The position numbers and the translations under genes were made by a program. Positions 41,727 through 49,950 of a DNA stretch of 64,000 bases are shown in pieces. Numbering within the stretch: position 1 is the first letter of the stretch; the number at the start of each line of letters is the position of its first letter. The stretch is from Proteus vulgaris (GTDB taxonomy: Bacteria > Pseudomonadota > Gammaproteobacteria > Enterobacterales > Enterobacteriaceae), in contig NZ_CP047346.1 of the NCBI RefSeq assembly GCF_011045815.1, positions 57,295-121,294 on the forward strand. Direction: 5' to 3'. The notes under the pieces were generated by a model. That model was given only the letters and a program-made list of their open reading frames with translations. It did no database searches and was not told where the DNA came from.

Positions 41727-42243
41727 ATGGAAAATCGCAAATTTGGCTACATACGTGTCAGCAGCAAAGATCAAAACGAAGGCCGTCAATTGGAAGCCAT
41801 GAGAAAAATCGGCATCACTGAACGGGACATTTATTTGGACAAGCAGAGTGGAAAGAATTTTGAACGGGCGAATTATCAACTATTGAAACGGATTATTCGA
41901 AAAGGCGACATTTTATATATCCACTCACTGGATCGGTTTGGCCGGAACAAAGAAGAGATTCTCCAGGAGTGGAATGACCTAACGAAAAATATTGAAGCGG
42001 ATATTGTGGTGCTGGATATGCCATTATTGGACACGACTCAATACAAAGACAGCATGGGAACCTTTATTGCTGATTTGGTTTTGCAGATTCTTTCGTGGAT
42101 GGCTGAAGAGGAACGGGAGCGCATTCGGAAAAGGCAGCGTGAAGGAATCGACTTGGCGCTGCAAAATGGCATACAATTTGGCCGGTCCCCTGTTGTTGTT
42201 TCAGATGAATTCAAAGAGGTTTATAGAAAATGGAAAGCTAAAG
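41727..42243 (+). pseudogene. Serine resolvase, C-terminally truncated by IS26
   Basis: About 172 residues of a Gram-positive type resolvase (Tn552/Bin3-like) remain: FGYIRVSSKDQNEGRQLEAMRKIGI with the catalytic Ser, HSLDRFGRNKEEILQEW, the EEERERIRKRQREGIDLAL E-helix and part of the C-terminal domain. The HTH is cut by IS26 copy 5. The candidate res lies immediately upstream, so strand exchange could have operated before truncation. GC is higher than in the cfr segment. Confidence 0.88.
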
Positions 42244-43063
42244 GGCACTGTTGCAAATAGTCGGTGGTGATAAACTTATCATCCCCTTTTGCTGATGGAG
42301 CTGCACATGAACCCATTCAAAGGCCGGCATTTTCAGCGTGACATCATTCTGTGGGCCGTACGCTGGTACTGCAAATACGGCATCAGTTACCGTGAGCTGC
42401 AGGAGATGCTGGCTGAACGCGGAGTGAATGTCGATCACTCCACGATTTACCGCTGGGTTCAGCGTTATGCGCCTGAAATGGAAAAACGGCTGCGCTGGTA
42501 CTGGCGTAACCCTTCCGATCTTTGCCCGTGGCACATGGATGAAACCTACGTGAAGGTCAATGGCCGCTGGGCGTATCTGTACCGGGCCGTCGACAGCCGG
42601 GGCCGCACTGTCGATTTTTATCTCTCCTCCCGTCGTAACAGCAAAGCTGCATACCGGTTTCTGGGTAAAATCCTCAACAACGTGAAGAAGTGGCAGATCC
42701 CACGATTCATCAACACGGATAAAGCGCCCGCCTATGGTCGCGCGCTTGCTCTGCTCAAACGCGAAGGCCGGTGCCCGTCTGACGTTGAACACCGACAGAT
42801 TAAGTACCGGAACAACGTGATTGAATGCGATCATGGCAAACTGAAACGGATAATCAACGCCACGCTGGGATTTAAATCCATGAAGACGGCTTACGCCACC
42901 ATCAAAGGTATTGAGGTGATGCGTGCACTACGCAAAGGCCAGGCCTCAGCATTTTATTATGGTGATCCCCTGGGCGAAATGCGCCTGGTAAGCAGAGTTT
43001 TTGAAATGTAAGGCCTTTGAATAAGACAAAAGGCTGCCTCATCGCTAACTTTGCAACAGTGCC
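42244..43063 (+). mobile_element. IS26: IS26 copy 5 (G184N variant)
   Basis: Right boundary of the cfr segment. Flanks AGCTAAAG and GCCCCAGC differ. On its right lies a Tn3-family tnpA fragment and the second bleO copy. Confidence 0.98.
42307..43011 (+). CDS. tnpA: IS26 transposase, Asn184 form
   Basis: The 234-residue protein has Asn184 and the same silent marker as copies 2 and 4. The reading frame is intact. Confidence 0.96.
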   Translation: MNPFKGRHFQRDIILWAVRWYCKYGISYRELQEMLAERGVNVDHSTIYRWVQRYAPEMEKRLRWYWRNPSDLCPWHMDETYVKVNGRWAYLYRAVDSRGRTVDFYLSSRRNSKAAYRFLGKILNNVKKWQIPRFINTDKAPAYGRALALLKREGRCPSDVEHRQIKYRNNVIECDHGKLKRIINATLGFKSMKTAYATIKGIEVMRALRKGQASAFYYGDPLGEMRLVSRVFEM

Positions 43064-43200
43064 GCCCCAGCAGCATCTCCAGCTGTGAACGCTGTTCGGC
43101 TGACGGTATCAGTGCCAGTTTGTTCCACAGGCGCAACGTCGCCTTTTCCCTTACCTCTGAAATCAACCGGGTCAGCGTAGTGGCTCCGGGGAGAATAATA
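43064..43200 (-). pseudogene. Tn3-family TnpA N-terminal scrap
   Basis: The minus strand encodes PGATTLTRLISEVREKATLRLWNKLALIPSAEQRSQLEMLLGR, which resembles the N-terminal (DUF4158-type) region of Tn3-family transposases. It spans about 135 bp between IS26 copy 5 and bleO. It matches neither Tn21 nor the Tn1696-type transposase here, so it comes from another element. Confidence 0.55.
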
Positions 43201-43201
43201 G

Positions 43202-43591
43202 TCTATCCCGGCATTGCCAGTCGGGGATATTAAAAAGAGTATAGGTTTTTATTGCGATAAACTAGGTTTCACTTTGGTTCACCATGAAGATGGATTCGCA
43301 GTTCTAATGTGTAATGAGGTTCGGATTCATCTATGGGAGGCAAGTGATGAAGGCTGGCGCTCTCGTAGTAATGATTCACCGGTTTGTACAGGTGCGGAGT
43401 CGTTTATTGCTGGTACTGCTAGTTGCCGCATTGAAGTAGAGGGAATTGATGAATTATATCAACATATTAAGCCTTTGGGCATTTTGCACCCCAATACATC
43501 ATTAAAAGATCAGTGGTGGGATGAACGAGACTTTGCAGTAATTGATCCCGACAACAATTTGATTAGCTTTTTTCAACAAATAAAAAGCTAA
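43202..43591 (+). pseudogene. bleO: BleO bleomycin-binding protein, second copy lacking its first codons
   Basis: The frame resumes at SIPALPVGDIKKSIGFY, so only the first three codons (MLQ in the pUB110 protein) are replaced by foreign DNA. In-frame TAA and TAG codons stand directly before it. A TTG at 43214 could start a 125-residue product, but no good ribosome binding site is seen. The rest, including the terminators downstream, is identical to the copy at 34780-35141. Function is doubtful without a new start. Confidence 0.8.
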
Positions 43592-43609
43592 AATCTATTA
43601 TTAATCTGT

Positions 43610-43874
43610 TCAGCAATCGGGCGCGATTGCTGAATAAAAGATACGAGAGACCTCTCTTGTATCTTTTTTATTTTGAGTGGTTTTGTCCGTTACACTAGAA
43701 AACCGAAAGACAATAAAAATTTTATTCTTGCTGAGTCTGGCTTTCGGTAAGCTAGACAAAACGGACAAAATAAAAATCTAAATATGCTTGAACAACTTGT
43801 AACTTAAATTCATAACTGTATTTTGCCATAAAAAATGACCTCCCATAAGTTAGATTTTTGGTCTAACTTATGGG
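43610..43874. repeat. Second copy of terminator/hairpin/palindrome tract
   Basis: The bleO terminators, the 90-nt hairpin (43681-43770) and the 13-bp-arm palindrome (43842-43874) repeat the 35160-35424 tract with an offset of 8450 bp. Confidence 0.85.
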
Positions 43875-43910
43875 GGTCAGTTCATTCTACACTTGGGCTG
43901 CATGTTTTGA

Positions 43911-44303
43911 TTAATTATCTAATATCTCCGGATCTCCTGTAAAGGAATATAAAACTGCCTGCATGTTTTTCAAATAAAATACGGTGAATTTCCCATCATC
44001 AGCGCTATACATATCTCTCAAAGGCGGATTTGCTTCAAGCATTGCTTCCCTTGCTTCCACGGTATCATCAATTACGGCTTCGCCGGTGAGCCGAATCCAT
44101 TTTCCTTTTGCCATACCTGAGACTTCCACCTTTGAATTTGCCAATAACTGCTGATAAACTTTTTTCTGATTGGTTGTACCAAGATAGACCTTGCCATTCC
44201 TCTCCATGGCTGCATTAAACGGTCTGACCCTTGGCTGGTCTCCTTCAACGGTTGCAAAATAATAAGTTTTTGCTTCATTTAAAAAATCAACAACTTGACT
44301 CAT
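43911..44303 (-). CDS. Pyridoxamine 5'-phosphate oxidase-family protein (second copy)
   Basis: Same 130-residue protein as at 35461-35853 except for Tyr14 (AKTYYFATVEG). The upstream GGAGG is retained. Behind it the two copies diverge at GAAC (44383-44386) because an IS91-family element inserted here and not in the first copy. Confidence 0.8.
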   Translation of the reverse strand: MSQVVDFLNEAKTYYFATVEGDQPRVRPFNAAMERNGKVYLGTTNQKKVYQQLLANSKVEVSGMAKGKWIRLTGEAVIDDTVEAREAMLEANPPLRDMYSADDGKFTVFYLKNMQAVLYSFTGDPEILDN

Positions 44304-44386
44304 CCTTTTTTACCTCCATAAATAAATTTTTCTTTACTTTTCTTTGACCTAAATTCCACGTGCATTTTTTATTAGCTTAAAAGAAC

Positions 44387-45829
44387 ATAAGCACGCCTTT
44401 GGCGTGAGCATCGCGGCAAAGCCGCTCTATTTCTAGGCAACTCTCTTCTCGTCTTTTATACTCTGCTTCATGTATATTCCCAGACCCACTAAACTGCTAT
44501 TTCAATATGACGACGGATGGAACCGCTTCATTGATAACAACCCTGTCGATGAATGGCAACTCCTCTGTGTTGAAAAGATGCTCGCCTGTAGCACCTGCGC
44601 GATGGGCGTTCGACGTTATTGCTGTTCTTCTCCTGAATGCACGCATTCGCGCTTCTTTTGTCAAACCTGTAAATCCAAAGCTTGCAGTGCGTGTGGGCTC
44701 AAAGGCACCGAACAGTGGATCGCCCAACAACGGCATATTTTGCCAGATTGCGAATGGCAACATATCACTCTCACGATGCCGCACTTGCTTTGGCCTTTTT
44801 TCAATAACAACTGGGCCTTGCTCAACCAACTCTTTCGCTGTGCCACCCGTGCTATGCTCAAATACGCTAGACGCCTTGGACTCGACATTGGCATTTTTTG
44901 TGCACTGCACACCTATGGTCGCCAACTCAATCAACATCCCCACATTCATTTATCCGTCACCCGAGGCGGTCTCACCAAATACGACACCTGGAAGCCGATT
45001 TTCTTTAAAAAGAAAGACGTCGAAAAAGTCTGGCGCAGTGCCGTTATTCGGCTCCTTCGAGACAACTATGTTCAGTTACAACCGAATAAATTGCCTGGTT
45101 TCGGGCATATTCGCGATTACCCAACGTGGTGTCGTTACCTCAATGCCCAGTTTCAACGTTATTGGAAACTCCATTTTGCTAAGAAAACCCGAGGCGCGTG
45201 GCACAACGTCAAATATCTAGGGCGTTACTTAAAACGTCCGCCTATCTCGGCCTCTCAATTGAAACACTACAGCGGCGGCACCGTGCTCCATCATTATTAT
45301 GATCACCACAGCCAGCAACATCGGCGACAAATTTTATCCCAAGAAGAAATGATAAGACGTTATGTCAGTCATATCCCAGCTCGCCATTTTAAAATGATCC
45401 GCTATTACGGTTTTTTAGCCAATCGCAAACGTGGGCACTTATTACCTAAAGTGTATGACGCGTTGGACATGATTCATCCTAACGTGCCTGAAAAACCGGG
45501 GTTTGCAGCCCTGACCAAAGGATTTTTAAACACGGATCCGTACCAATGTATTTTATGCGGAAACCGACTGCGGTTTATGAGTGCCGAAAAAGGCCTACAC
45601 GCGGTCACTTTACTGTCAGAAAGGCGGGATAAAATGGCTAAAAAGCGATGGTTACAAACCGCAGCCTAGGATCAGTGTGCCTATCATTTCAGTTTTTGGT
45701 TAAAAATAGTGCGGTTACGCGTTAGCAAGGTTAAGTTTAAATACGATAGAGACCTTTTAGTAGACTCTGATGACGAAACATATCGTTATTAACTCATTAA
45801 ACTGTTAATCGAATTTCCTAACCATGAAC
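44387..45829 (+). mobile_element. IS91-family element with the empty site visible elsewhere in the window
   Basis: The interrupted sequence reads AAAAGAAC then ACTATTTCACG; the intact site is at 35929-35943. Here a 1443-bp insert lies between them, starting after GAAC and ending with GAAC (limits may shift by four bases). IS91 elements insert beside GAAC without generating a target duplication. Hairpins GCACGCC/GGCGTGA and GCGGC/GCCGC lie at the left end (44391-44430). Confidence 0.9.
44470..45669 (+). CDS. IS91-family HUH transposase
   Basis: This 399-residue protein has an N-terminal zinc-binding cluster (ACSTCAMGVRRYCCSSPECTHSRFFCQTCKSKACSACG, about 35-75), an HUH motif (QHPHIHLSV, about 157-165) and a Tyr-containing helix (NVKYLGRYLKRPPIS). 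It performs rolling-circle transposition. It is not closely related to Rcr2 in this window. The reading frame is intact, so it may be active. I did not recognise the exact IS. Confidence 0.88.
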   Translation: MYIPRPTKLLFQYDDGWNRFIDNNPVDEWQLLCVEKMLACSTCAMGVRRYCCSSPECTHSRFFCQTCKSKACSACGLKGTEQWIAQQRHILPDCEWQHITLTMPHLLWPFFNNNWALLNQLFRCATRAMLKYARRLGLDIGIFCALHTYGRQLNQHPHIHLSVTRGGLTKYDTWKPIFFKKKDVEKVWRSAVIRLLRDNYVQLQPNKLPGFGHIRDYPTWCRYLNAQFQRYWKLHFAKKTRGAWHNVKYLGRYLKRPPISASQLKHYSGGTVLHHYYDHHSQQHRRQILSQEEMIRRYVSHIPARHFKMIRYYGFLANRKRGHLLPKVYDALDMIHPNVPEKPGFAALTKGFLNTDPYQCILCGNRLRFMSAEKGLHAVTLLSERRDKMAKKRWLQTAA

Positions 45830-46076
45830 ACTATTTCACGAAGAATTTAAACTGATACTCCCACATTGTAACATTATTTACCACCACCTTTCAATCTTTT
45901 TCAATAAATTATTGATTGCAACTTTTGAGTAAAGATACTTATTAAACCCTGCAAGTTATCCACAGAGCAACACTCGATTTTCAAGATGATATCTTTATTA
46001 TACCAGACATTTTTCATACACTTCCTTGTACGGATAGTTTTCTGACAAATTCATAATTACAGTTCTTGCGGTTTTA
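45830..46076. other. Continuation of the Gram-positive-type flank
   Basis: 45830-45876 continues the sequence cut by IS26 copy 3 at 35986. The rest is AT-rich with no ORF; a TTATCCACA motif (45957-45965) resembles a DnaA box. It ends abruptly at the integron 3'-CS (46077). Confidence 0.65.
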
Positions 46077-46172
46077 CCCAATTTGTGTAGGGCTTATTAT
46101 GCACGCTTAAAAATAATAAAAGCAGACTTGACCTGATAGTTTGGCTGTGAGCAATTATGTGCTTAGTGCATC
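46077..46172 (-). other. Truncated 3'-conserved segment of the second integron
   Basis: The ~95 bp next to the aadA2 attC equal the sequence just upstream of qacEdelta1 in the first integron (12036-12130). The segment is cut before the qacEdelta1 start, so no second qacEdelta1-sul1 exists. Confidence 0.88.
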
Positions 46173-46232
46173 TAACGCCGGAGTTAAGCCGCCGCGCGTA
46201 GCGCGGTCGGCTTGAACGAATTGTTAGACATC
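46173..46232 (-). other. attC site of the aadA2 cassette (second integron)
   Basis: Identical to the site at 13068-13127, with the GC-rich inverted repeat. Its outer core joins the truncated 3'-CS (GTTAGATGC). Confidence 0.85.
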
Positions 46233-47022
46233 ATTTACCAACTGACTTGATGATCTCGCCTTTCACAAAGCGAATAAATTCTTCCAAGTGATCTGCGCGT
46301 GAGGCCAAGTGATCTTCTTTTTGTCCCAGATAAGCTTGCTTAGCTTCAAGTAAGACGGGCTGATACTGGGCAGGTAGGCGTTTTATTGCCCAGTCGGCAG
46401 CGACATCCTTCGGCGCGATTTTGCCGGTTATTGCGCTGTACCAAATGCGGGACAACGTAAGCACTACATTTCGCTCATCGCCGGCCCAGTCGGGCTGCGA
46501 GTTCCATAGCTTCAAGGTTTCCCTCAGCGCCTCGAATAGATCCTGTTCAGGAACCGGGTCAAAGAATTCCTCCGCTGCCGGACCTACCAAGGCAACGCTA
46601 TGTTCTCTTGCTTTTGTAAGCAGGATAGCTAGATCAATGTCGATCATGGCTGGCTCGAAGATACCCGCAAGAATGTCATTGCGCTGCCATTCTCCAAATT
46701 GCAGCTCGCGCTTAGCCGGATAACGCCACGGGATGATGTCGTCATGCACGACAAGGGTGACTTCTATAGCGCGGAGCGTCTCGCTCTCGCCAGGGAAAGC
46801 CGAAGCCTCCATAAGATCATTGAGCAATGCTCGCCGCGTCGTTTCATCAAGCTTTACGGCCACAGTAACCAACAAATCAATATCGCTGTATGGCTTCAGG
46901 CCGCCATCCACTGCGGAGCCGTACAAATGCACGGCCAGCAACGTTGATTCCAGATGGCGCTCAATGACGCTTAGCACCTCTGATAGTTGGTTCGAAATTT
47001 CGATGGTCACCGCTTCCCTCAT
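46231..47022 (-). CDS. aadA2: AadA2 aminoglycoside (3'')(9) adenylyltransferase, second copy
   Basis: This 263-residue protein starts MREAVTIEISNQLSEVLSVI and has HLESTLLAVHLYGSAVDGG, the usual AadA2 form. It is the last cassette in the dfrA12-gcuF-aadA2 array. With the first copy it forms a ~850-bp direct repeat 33.1 kb apart. Confidence 0.97.
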   Translation of the reverse strand: MREAVTIEISNQLSEVLSVIERHLESTLLAVHLYGSAVDGGLKPYSDIDLLVTVAVKLDETTRRALLNDLMEASAFPGESETLRAIEVTLVVHDDIIPWRYPAKRELQFGEWQRNDILAGIFEPAMIDIDLAILLTKAREHSVALVGPAAEEFFDPVPEQDLFEALRETLKLWNSQPDWAGDERNVVLTLSRIWYSAITGKIAPKDVAADWAIKRLPAQYQPVLLEAKQAYLGQKEDHLASRADHLEEFIRFVKGEIIKSVGK

Positions 47023-47027
47023 GATGT

Positions 47028-47318
47028 CTAACGGGCGAGGTAAGCCGACCGCAGAATGCGGGTCGGCTTGACCGAAATGTTAGAACCAGAAGCCAAAACG
47101 GATAACTTGAATTTGGCGACGGGCGCTAACCGTGAAAAAACGCTGCGCCACCGAGGCGGCACAGCACTGCAAAAACGATAGCTGCTTGCGCTTGCTACGC
47201 AAGGGCTAGAGGCCAAAAAGACTGAAAACCTGCGCAGCCCATGCAGGCGAAGCCCGGAAAAAAGGCAAAACAGGCACTGAATAACGCCTGAAAAGCTAAA
47301 TGCCGTTTGAATAAACAT
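47028..47318 (-). CDS. gcuF: GcuF cassette ORF (orfF)
   Basis: A 96-residue ORF begins MFIQTAFSFSGVIQCLFCLF and lies between dfrA12 and aadA2. It is the standard gcuF cassette of unknown function found in this array. Repetitive GC-rich attC-like sequence near 47323-47420 belongs to the neighbouring dfrA12 cassette end. Confidence 0.88.
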   Translation of the reverse strand: MFIQTAFSFSGVIQCLFCLFSGLRLHGLRRFSVFLASSPCVASASSYRFCSAVPPRWRSVFSRLAPVAKFKLSVLASGSNISVKPTRILRSAYLAR

Positions 47319-47429
47319 GAGCTAAATAAAGCTGGGTTTCAGTGGTGCTAACGTTGGACGTAACGAGAGCCGGAGCGCAGCGGAGGGAACCAAAATGCGC
47401 AGCATTTTGGCGTCCCGTTGACGGAATGG

Positions 47430-47927
47430 TTAGCCGTTTCGACGCGCATAAACGGAGTGGGTGTACGGAATTACAGCTTGAATGGTTTCGGTTGAGACAA
47501 GCTCGAATTCTGTTTCGTTGAGCATTGGGAAGAAGGCGTCACCCTCGAAGGTTTGATGTACCTCAGATAGAAACACGCCGTGGGCGTGAGGTAGTGCCAG
47601 AGTGTATATCTCAGCTCCGCCCGCGACGTAGAGTTCATTGCCGAGTTCGGATGCCAAAGCGATAGCGTGCGACAGCGTTGAAACAACTACGCAGCCAGTG
47701 GCGCGGTAGTTAGCTTGGCGTGAGATTACCAATGTGTGACGGTTCGGTAGAGGCTTGCCGATAGACTCAAAGGTCTTTCGCCCCATGACAACGACTTTTC
47801 CCTCAGTGAGTCTGCGAAAAATCTTCTGCTCACCCGGAATTTTCCAGGGGATATTAGGACCATTGCCAATAACCCGATTGGCTCCCATCGCAGCAACGAG
47901 ATAAATGCGTACTGATTCCGAGTTCAT
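47430..47927 (-). CDS. dfrA12: DfrA12 trimethoprim-resistant dihydrofolate reductase
   Basis: This 165-residue DHFR reduces dihydrofolate despite trimethoprim. Visible features are the N-terminal strand IYLVAAMGANRVIGNGPNIPW (Met20-loop region), the GRKTFESIGKPLPNR segment and YVAGGAEIYTLALP. It is the first cassette after attI1 and is read from PcS in intI1. Confidence 0.97.
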   Translation of the reverse strand: MNSESVRIYLVAAMGANRVIGNGPNIPWKIPGEQKIFRRLTEGKVVVMGRKTFESIGKPLPNRHTLVISRQANYRATGCVVVSTLSHAIALASELGNELYVAGGAEIYTLALPHAHGVFLSEVHQTFEGDAFFPMLNETEFELVSTETIQAVIPYTHSVYARRNG

Positions 47928-48071
47928 ATGGCTAACTTTGTTTTAGGGCGACTGCCCTGCTGCGTAACATCGTTGCTGCTCCATAACATCAAACATCGAC
48001 CCACGGCGTAACGCGCTTGCTGCTTGGATGCCCGAGGCATAGACTGTACAAAAAAACAGTCATAACAAGCC

Positions 48072-49085
48072 ATGAAAACCGCCACTGCGCCGTTACCACC
48101 GCTGCGTTCGGTCAAGGTTCTGGACCAGTTGCGTGAGCGCATACGCTACTTGCATTACAGTTTACGAACCGAACAGGCTTATGTCAACTGGGTTCGTGCC
48201 TTCATCCGTTTCCACGGTGTGCGTCACCCGGCAACCTTGGGCAGCAGCGAAGTCGAGGCATTTCTGTCCTGGCTGGCGAACGAGCGCAAGGTTTCGGTCT
48301 CCACGCATCGTCAGGCATTGGCGGCCTTGCTGTTCTTCTACGGCAAGGTGCTGTGCACGGATCTGCCCTGGCTTCAGGAGATCGGAAGACCTCGGCCGTC
48401 GCGGCGCTTGCCGGTGGTGCTGACCCCGGATGAAGTGGTTCGCATCCTCGGTTTTCTGGAAGGCGAGCATCGTTTGTTCGCCCAGCTTCTGTATGGAACG
48501 GGCATGCGGATCAGTGAGGGTTTGCAACTGCGGGTCAAGGATCTGGATTTCGATCACGGCACGATCATCGTGCGGGAGGGCAAGGGCTCCAAGGATCGGG
48601 CCTTGATGTTACCCGAGAGCTTGGCACCCAGCCTGCGCGAGCAGCTGTCGCGTGCACGGGCATGGTGGCTGAAGGACCAGGCCGAGGGCCGCAGCGGCGT
48701 TGCGCTTCCCGACGCCCTTGAGCGGAAGTATCCGCGCGCCGGGCATTCCTGGCCGTGGTTCTGGGTTTTTGCGCAGCACACGCATTCGACCGATCCACGG
48801 AGCGGTGTCGTGCGTCGCCATCACATGTATGACCAGACCTTTCAGCGCGCCTTCAAACGTGCCGTAGAACAAGCAGGCATCACGAAGCCCGCCACACCGC
48901 ACACCCTCCGCCACTCGTTCGCGACGGCCTTGCTCCGCAGCGGTTACGACATTCGAACCGTGCAGGATCTGCTCGGCCATTCCGACGTCTCTACGACGAT
49001 GATTTACACGCATGTGCTGAAAGTTGGCGGTGCCGGAGTGCGCTCACCGCTTGATGCGCTGCCGCCCCTCACTAGTGAGAGGTAG
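48072..49085 (+). CDS. intI1: Class 1 integron integrase IntI1 (second copy)
   Basis: The 337-residue protein appears identical to the first copy. The surrounding 5'-CS is a 1356-bp direct repeat of 13923-15278, so homologous recombination between the two could delete or invert-exchange the 34-kb interval carrying floR, sul2, hph, cfr and others. Confidence 0.98.
   Translation: MKTATAPLPPLRSVKVLDQLRERIRYLHYSLRTEQAYVNWVRAFIRFHGVRHPATLGSSEVEAFLSWLANERKVSVSTHRQALAALLFFYGKVLCTDLPWLQEIGRPRPSRRLPVVLTPDEVVRILGFLEGEHRLFAQLLYGTGMRISEGLQLRVKDLDFDHGTIIVREGKGSKDRALMLPESLAPSLREQLSRARAWWLKDQAEGRSGVALPDALERKYPRAGHSWPWFWVFAQHTHSTDPRSGVVRRHHMYDQTFQRAFKRAVEQAGITKPATPHTLRHSFATALLRSGYDIRTVQDLLGHSDVSTTMIYTHVLKVGGAGVRSPLDALPPLTSER
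48159..48187 (-). promoter_or_regulatory. PcS: Cassette promoter PcS inside intI1 (second integron)
   Basis: Same -35 TTGACA, 17-bp spacer and -10 TAAACT as in the first integron. Both arrays are thus driven by the strongest common variant. Confidence 0.9.
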
Positions 49086-49262
49086 GGCAGCGCAAGTCAA
49101 TCCTGGCGGATTCACTACCCCTGCGCGAAGGCCATCGGTGCCGCATCGAACGGCCGGTTGCGGAAAGTCCTCCCTGCGTCCGCTGATGGCCGGCAGCAGC
49201 CCGTCGTTGCCTGATGGATCCAACCCCTCCGCTGCTATAGTGCAGTCGGCTTCTGACGTTCA

Positions 49263-49287
49263 GTGCAGCCGTCTTCTGAAAACGACA
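49263..49287. repeat. IRi: Tn402-type inverted repeat IRi (second integron)
   Basis: Identical to 15254-15278. Beyond it the two copies diverge: Tn21 tnpM follows the first, and the res region of a Tn1696-type transposon follows this one. Confidence 0.93.
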
Positions 49288-49385
49288 CCATGTGCAAACG
49301 ATGTCAGAATAGAGTTAAATTTCCTATTGATTGACATATTCCGTCAAAGGTAATAGATTTCATCCTGACACTTTTGCCTTTGGAG
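49288..49385. promoter_or_regulatory. res: Partial res site of the Tn1696-type transposon
   Basis: The interval aligns with Tn21 res from CCATGTG onward (Tn21 15657 region), but the outer part of subsite I is replaced by the integron. Integrons of the Tn402 type favour res sites as targets, which fits this placement. Confidence 0.7.
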
Positions 49386-49390
49386 GCATC

Positions 49391-49948
49391 TTGCAAGGTC
49401 AACGCATCGGCTATGTCCGCGTCAGCAGCTTCGACCAGAACCCGGAACGGCAATTGGAGGGTGTTCAGGTGGCGCGGGTGTTCACCGACAAGGCTTCTGG
49501 CAAGGACACCCAGCGTCCCGAGCTGGAAAGGCTGCTGGCCTTCGTCCGCGAGGGCGACACCGTGGTGGTGCATAGCATGGACAGGCTGGCACGCAACCTT
49601 GATGACCTGCGCCGCATCGTCCAAGGGCTGACACAACGGGGCGTGCGCATGGAGTTCGTCAAAGAAGGGCTGAAGTTCACCGGCGAGGACTCACCGATGG
49701 CCAATCTGATGCTGTCGGTCATGGGAGCCTTCGCTGAGTTCGAGCGCGCCCTGATCCGCGAACGTCAGCGCGAGGGAATCGTGCTGGCCAAGCAGCGCGG
49801 TGCCTACCGGGGACGAAAGAAATCGCTGAACAGCGAACAAATTGCCGAGTTGAAACGGCGAGTTGCGGCAGGCGACCAAAAAACCTTGGTGGCCCGTGAC
49901 TTCGGCATCAGCCGCGAAACCTTGTACCAGTACCTGCGGGAAGACTGA
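49391..49948 (+). CDS. tnpR: Tn1696-type resolvase TnpR
   Basis: This 185-residue serine resolvase begins at TTG 49391 after a GGAGG, reading MQGQRIGYVRVSSFDQNPERQ. It is homologous to, but distinct from, the Tn21 TnpR (for example GVQVARVFTDKASGKDTQRPELERLL). The C-terminal HTH is KTLVARDFGISRETLYQYL. It ends 2 bp before tnpA. Its res is damaged by the integron. Confidence 0.93.
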   Translation: MQGQRIGYVRVSSFDQNPERQLEGVQVARVFTDKASGKDTQRPELERLLAFVREGDTVVVHSMDRLARNLDDLRRIVQGLTQRGVRMEFVKEGLKFTGEDSPMANLMLSVMGAFAEFERALIRERQREGIVLAKQRGAYRGRKKSLNSEQIAELKRRVAAGDQKTLVARDFGISRETLYQYLRED

Positions 49949-49950
49949 CC

